Below are positions 63,665 to 64,000 of a stretch of 64,000 nt of DNA, piece by piece. Position 1 is the stretch's first letter, and each line of letters begins with the position of its first letter. Origin of the DNA: Himantopus leucocephalus. Taxonomy: Eukaryota; Chordata; Aves; Charadriiformes; Recurvirostridae. The notes beneath the pieces were generated by a model, which had not been told where the DNA came from, did not search any database, and saw nothing but the letters and a program-made list of their open reading frames with translations. The stretch covers positions 152,464,917 to 152,528,916 of the forward strand of contig RSEF01000001.1 in the NCBI GenBank assembly GCA_003993805.1, written 5' to 3'. A program made the position numbers and the translations under genes.

Positions 63665-63960
63665 TTTCTTCAAAATATAGATAAGAACATAAAAACAGCC
63701 ATAATGAATCAGACTAAAGATGATCTAATTTTTCCTTTTTATATAGGTGATAATAACAGCCATGTAGGAAAAAGTGTATGAACACGGAATGAATAGCAGC
63801 ATACTTTCTCACCTGCATCAGGGATTTCCTGAGCTTTATAGTTAGCAGCCCTGAACAGGTTCTTCTTCCATGAATTTGTTTGATCTATTTTTGAATTCGT
63901 GTAAACTATTAGCATCCAAAACAAACTATCTAATTATATTAATTTCACTTGTTGGTTTTG
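63665..63960. mobile_element. Ancient sauropsid interspersed repeat (family not named)
   Basis: AAGAACATAAAAACAGCC, AATGAATCAGACTAAAGATG, TTCTTCCATGAATTTGTTTG, CTATTTTTGAATTCGTG and ATTAATTTCACTTG follow in the order of an interspersed repeat common in turtles, crocodiles and birds. It is decayed and I am not certain of its family name; CR1-related is possible. Confidence 0.55.
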
Positions 63961-64000
63961 GGGCTGAGTCTGACTTTAACTGCTAGCAGAACTGTATTAA

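Noticed and set aside
1..64000. tRNA, rRNA, CRISPR or prokaryote-type operons
   Set aside because: I saw no such structures, and the sequence is plainly vertebrate.

Overview
This window is nuclear DNA from a bird, or possibly a close sauropsid relative. The evidence is several CR1 LINE pieces with the avian-type 3' end (a 'gatgatctttaaaggtctcttcc' style tail followed by ATTCTATGATT-like octamers), two LTR elements of avian ERVL type, intron-rich vertebrate gene structure and an AT-rich, gene-poor background. It is a draft assembly: there are two gaps of exactly 100 N (8069-8168 and 52474-52573) and several isolated single Ns.

The only genes I can support lie in the left 15.5 kb. They are two head-to-tail arylsulfatase genes of the ARSD/ARSH/ARSL/STS family, both on the minus strand. 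Gene 1 (5505 down to 529) runs off the left edge. Five coding exons are visible, from a phase-matched first coding exon through the exon carrying the membrane hairpin. Gene 2 (15505 down to 8244) shows six coding exons, from its start codon through the exon with the second active-site histidine. Shared exons have identical lengths in the two genes (122, 123 and 424 bp) and identical intron phases, so this is a tandem duplication. The 424-bp exon products are about 60% identical by hand count, so the duplication is old. Both copies have intact frames, good splice sites, the CTPSR sulfatase motif whose cysteine becomes formylglycine, and the Asp-Asp metal site. Gene 2's last exons are not seen between 8244 and the start of gene 1; the 100-N gap just downstream of the last visible exon is the simplest explanation.

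From 15.5 kb to 64 kb I find no protein-coding exon I would defend. This 48 kb is upstream or intergenic DNA. It holds a small CpG-rich patch at 17.8-18.1 kb (candidate promoter of gene 2), a complete solo LTR with a 5-bp target duplication (23068-23840), CR1 pieces (30.6, 37.6, 39.6, 46.6, 52.4 and 54.1 kb), a second solo LTR (59370-59956), an older sauropsid repeat at the right edge, and two GC-rich islands (35.4-35.8 and 47.5-48.3 kb).

I found no evidence of a new biological system. The points most worth following are the missing 3' exons of gene 2, the matching tiny first coding exons, and the CpG patch.
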